DNA of 6,358 bases, taken from NCBI GenBank assembly GCA_002712125.1, contig PASL01000011.1:18114-24471 (forward strand), read 5' to 3'. Both the position numbers and the translations under genes were made by a program. Under the pieces are notes generated by a model that saw only the letters and a list, made by a program, of their open reading frames with translations, was not told the DNA's origin and did no database searches. Positions within the stretch are counted from its first letter, which is position 1; the number at the start of each line of letters is the position of its first letter. This DNA comes from Chloroflexota bacterium. GTDB taxonomy: Bacteria > Chloroflexota > Dehalococcoidia > Lucifugimonadales > Lucifugimonadaceae. Of the stretch, positions 5,576 to 6,358 are shown piece by piece.

Positions 5576-6358
5576 TTATTTATTATCAGACTTAAAAAAA
5601 TCTTTAAATTTTGTAATAATACTCTCATCTAAATCTTTATTAACATTCTCCATGTTGAGATAGTTCGCAAGATGAATAAAAATAGCTTTTTGAGTGTCAT
5701 CAATTTTGGTTGGTGTTAATACCTTTATCTTCACTAACTGATCACCTCTACGTGATGACTGACCAACAAAAGGTATACCAAGATTAGGCAATCGAATTAT
5801 TGAATCTGATTGAGTACCAGGCTTAATTTTCAACTTTACGTCCCCATCCAATGTCTTTATATCTATTTCTCCTCCAAGAGTAGCAAGAACAATACTAATC
5901 TCTTCAAAAACAATAATATCATTACCTTTTCTGTTGAAATGTTCATCATCGTCTATGAGTACGTGAACATATAAATCTCCATTCCTTCCCTGTTTGCCAA
6001 TTGATTCCCCCTCACCTCGTATAATTAGCCTCGTCCCATCTTCTATGCCTGCAGGTACAGAAACTTCAATTTTTCTAGAGTTATTTTTGATCCCTAGACC
6101 GTCACATTTCTTACACTTATTGTTGATTTTAGTGCCATCACCAGAGCAGGTTGAACAAGAAGTAACTTGTTGAAATTGCCCAAAAATTGTTTTTTGTATT
6201 CTTGAAACTTTCCCTGTTCCTTGACAGACACTACATTCATCAATTTTTGAGCCAGGTTCAGCTTTATTTCCATTACAATTATCACATCTTTCATTTCTTG
6301 ATAAATTTATTTGTTTTTTCACTCCAAAAGCAGCATCTTTGAATGAAATTTTTATTTG
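5576..6358 (-). CDS. dnaJ: Chaperone protein DnaJ (Hsp40), 5'-truncated by window edge
   Basis: Co-chaperone that delivers unfolded clients to DnaK and stimulates its ATPase. The frame is open to the window edge: 260 residues are present, beginning inside the pre-zinc-finger strand, which contains FKDAAFGVKKQI. The J domain and Gly/Phe region therefore lie outside; the GTG at 6322-6320 is internal. Numbering from that GTG, the zinc-finger domain has four motifs: CDNCNGNK (13-20, last Gly replaced), CSVCQGTG (30-37), CSTCSGDG (56-63) and CKKCDGLG (70-77). All eight cysteines remain. Substrate-binding beta domains follow, with VPAGIEDGTRL at 89-99, GRNGDLYV at 112-119, LGGEIDIKTLDG at 149-160, KPGTQSDS at 167-174 and RRGDQLVKI at 191-199. 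It is first of three cotranscribed genes here; dnaK and grpE may lie upstream beyond the edge, which cannot be seen. Confidence 0.96.
   Translation of the reverse strand, partial: QIKISFKDAAFGVKKQINLSRNERCDNCNGNKAEPGSKIDECSVCQGTGKVSRIQKTIFGQFQQVTSCSTCSGDGTKINNKCKKCDGLGIKNNSRKIEVSVPAGIEDGTRLIIRGEGESIGKQGRNGDLYVHVLIDDDEHFNRKGNDIIVFEEISIVLATLGGEIDIKTLDGDVKLKIKPGTQSDSIIRLPNLGIPFVGQSSRRGDQLVKIKVLTPTKIDDTQKAIFIHLANYLNMENVNKDLDESIITKFKDFFKSDNK

Noticed and set aside
6320..6322. GTG as a start of a short, J-less DnaJ-like protein
   Set aside because: Upstream codons continue the family sequence FKDAAFG in frame to the edge, so this is ordinary dnaJ cut by the window.

Overview
This window is a tightly packed, AT-rich stretch (roughly 30% G+C by eye) of a bacterial chromosome carrying seven housekeeping genes. 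I see no RNA gene, CRISPR array, mobile element or prophage. Both edges cut genes: argF lacks its 5' end and dnaJ lacks its J-domain end. No gene-free stretch exceeds about 20 bases, so no region is unexplained at gene scale.

Layout. On the + strand, positions 1-3919 carry argF (partial), der, plsY and gpsA, joined by a 2-nt gap, an 8-nt overlap and a 7-nt gap. On the - strand, positions 6358-3916 carry dnaJ (partial), prmA and rsmE, in that order of transcription. The two runs converge: the gpsA stop and the rsmE stop overlap in the four bases CTAA at 3916-3919, leaving no intergenic terminator.

Function. GpsA makes sn-glycerol 3-phosphate and PlsY acylates it, so these neighbours are consecutive steps of phospholipid synthesis. 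Der (50S maturation GTPase), PrmA (ribosomal protein L11 methyltransferase) and RsmE (16S rRNA m3U1498 methyltransferase) all serve the ribosome. DnaJ is the Hsp40 co-chaperone. The orders der-plsY-gpsA and dnaJ-prmA-rsmE both recur in bacteria; the second is the tail of the hrcA-grpE-dnaK-dnaJ operon in many Firmicutes.

Organism. The low G+C, absent spacers, TTG starts and Lys/Asn/Ile-rich proteins suggest a free-living bacterium with a streamlined genome, perhaps a low-GC Firmicutes relative or an uncultured (marine?) Chloroflexota-type lineage. The phylum cannot be fixed from this sequence alone.

Points of interest. The reading frame of prmA starts upstream of any ATG/GTG/TTG and seems to need a rare AUC or AUA start behind a strong AGGAG. 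prmA and rsmE are in the same frame and separated only by one TAG codon. ArgF, RsmE and PlsY carry substitutions inside signature motifs. I did not find a new biological system here.
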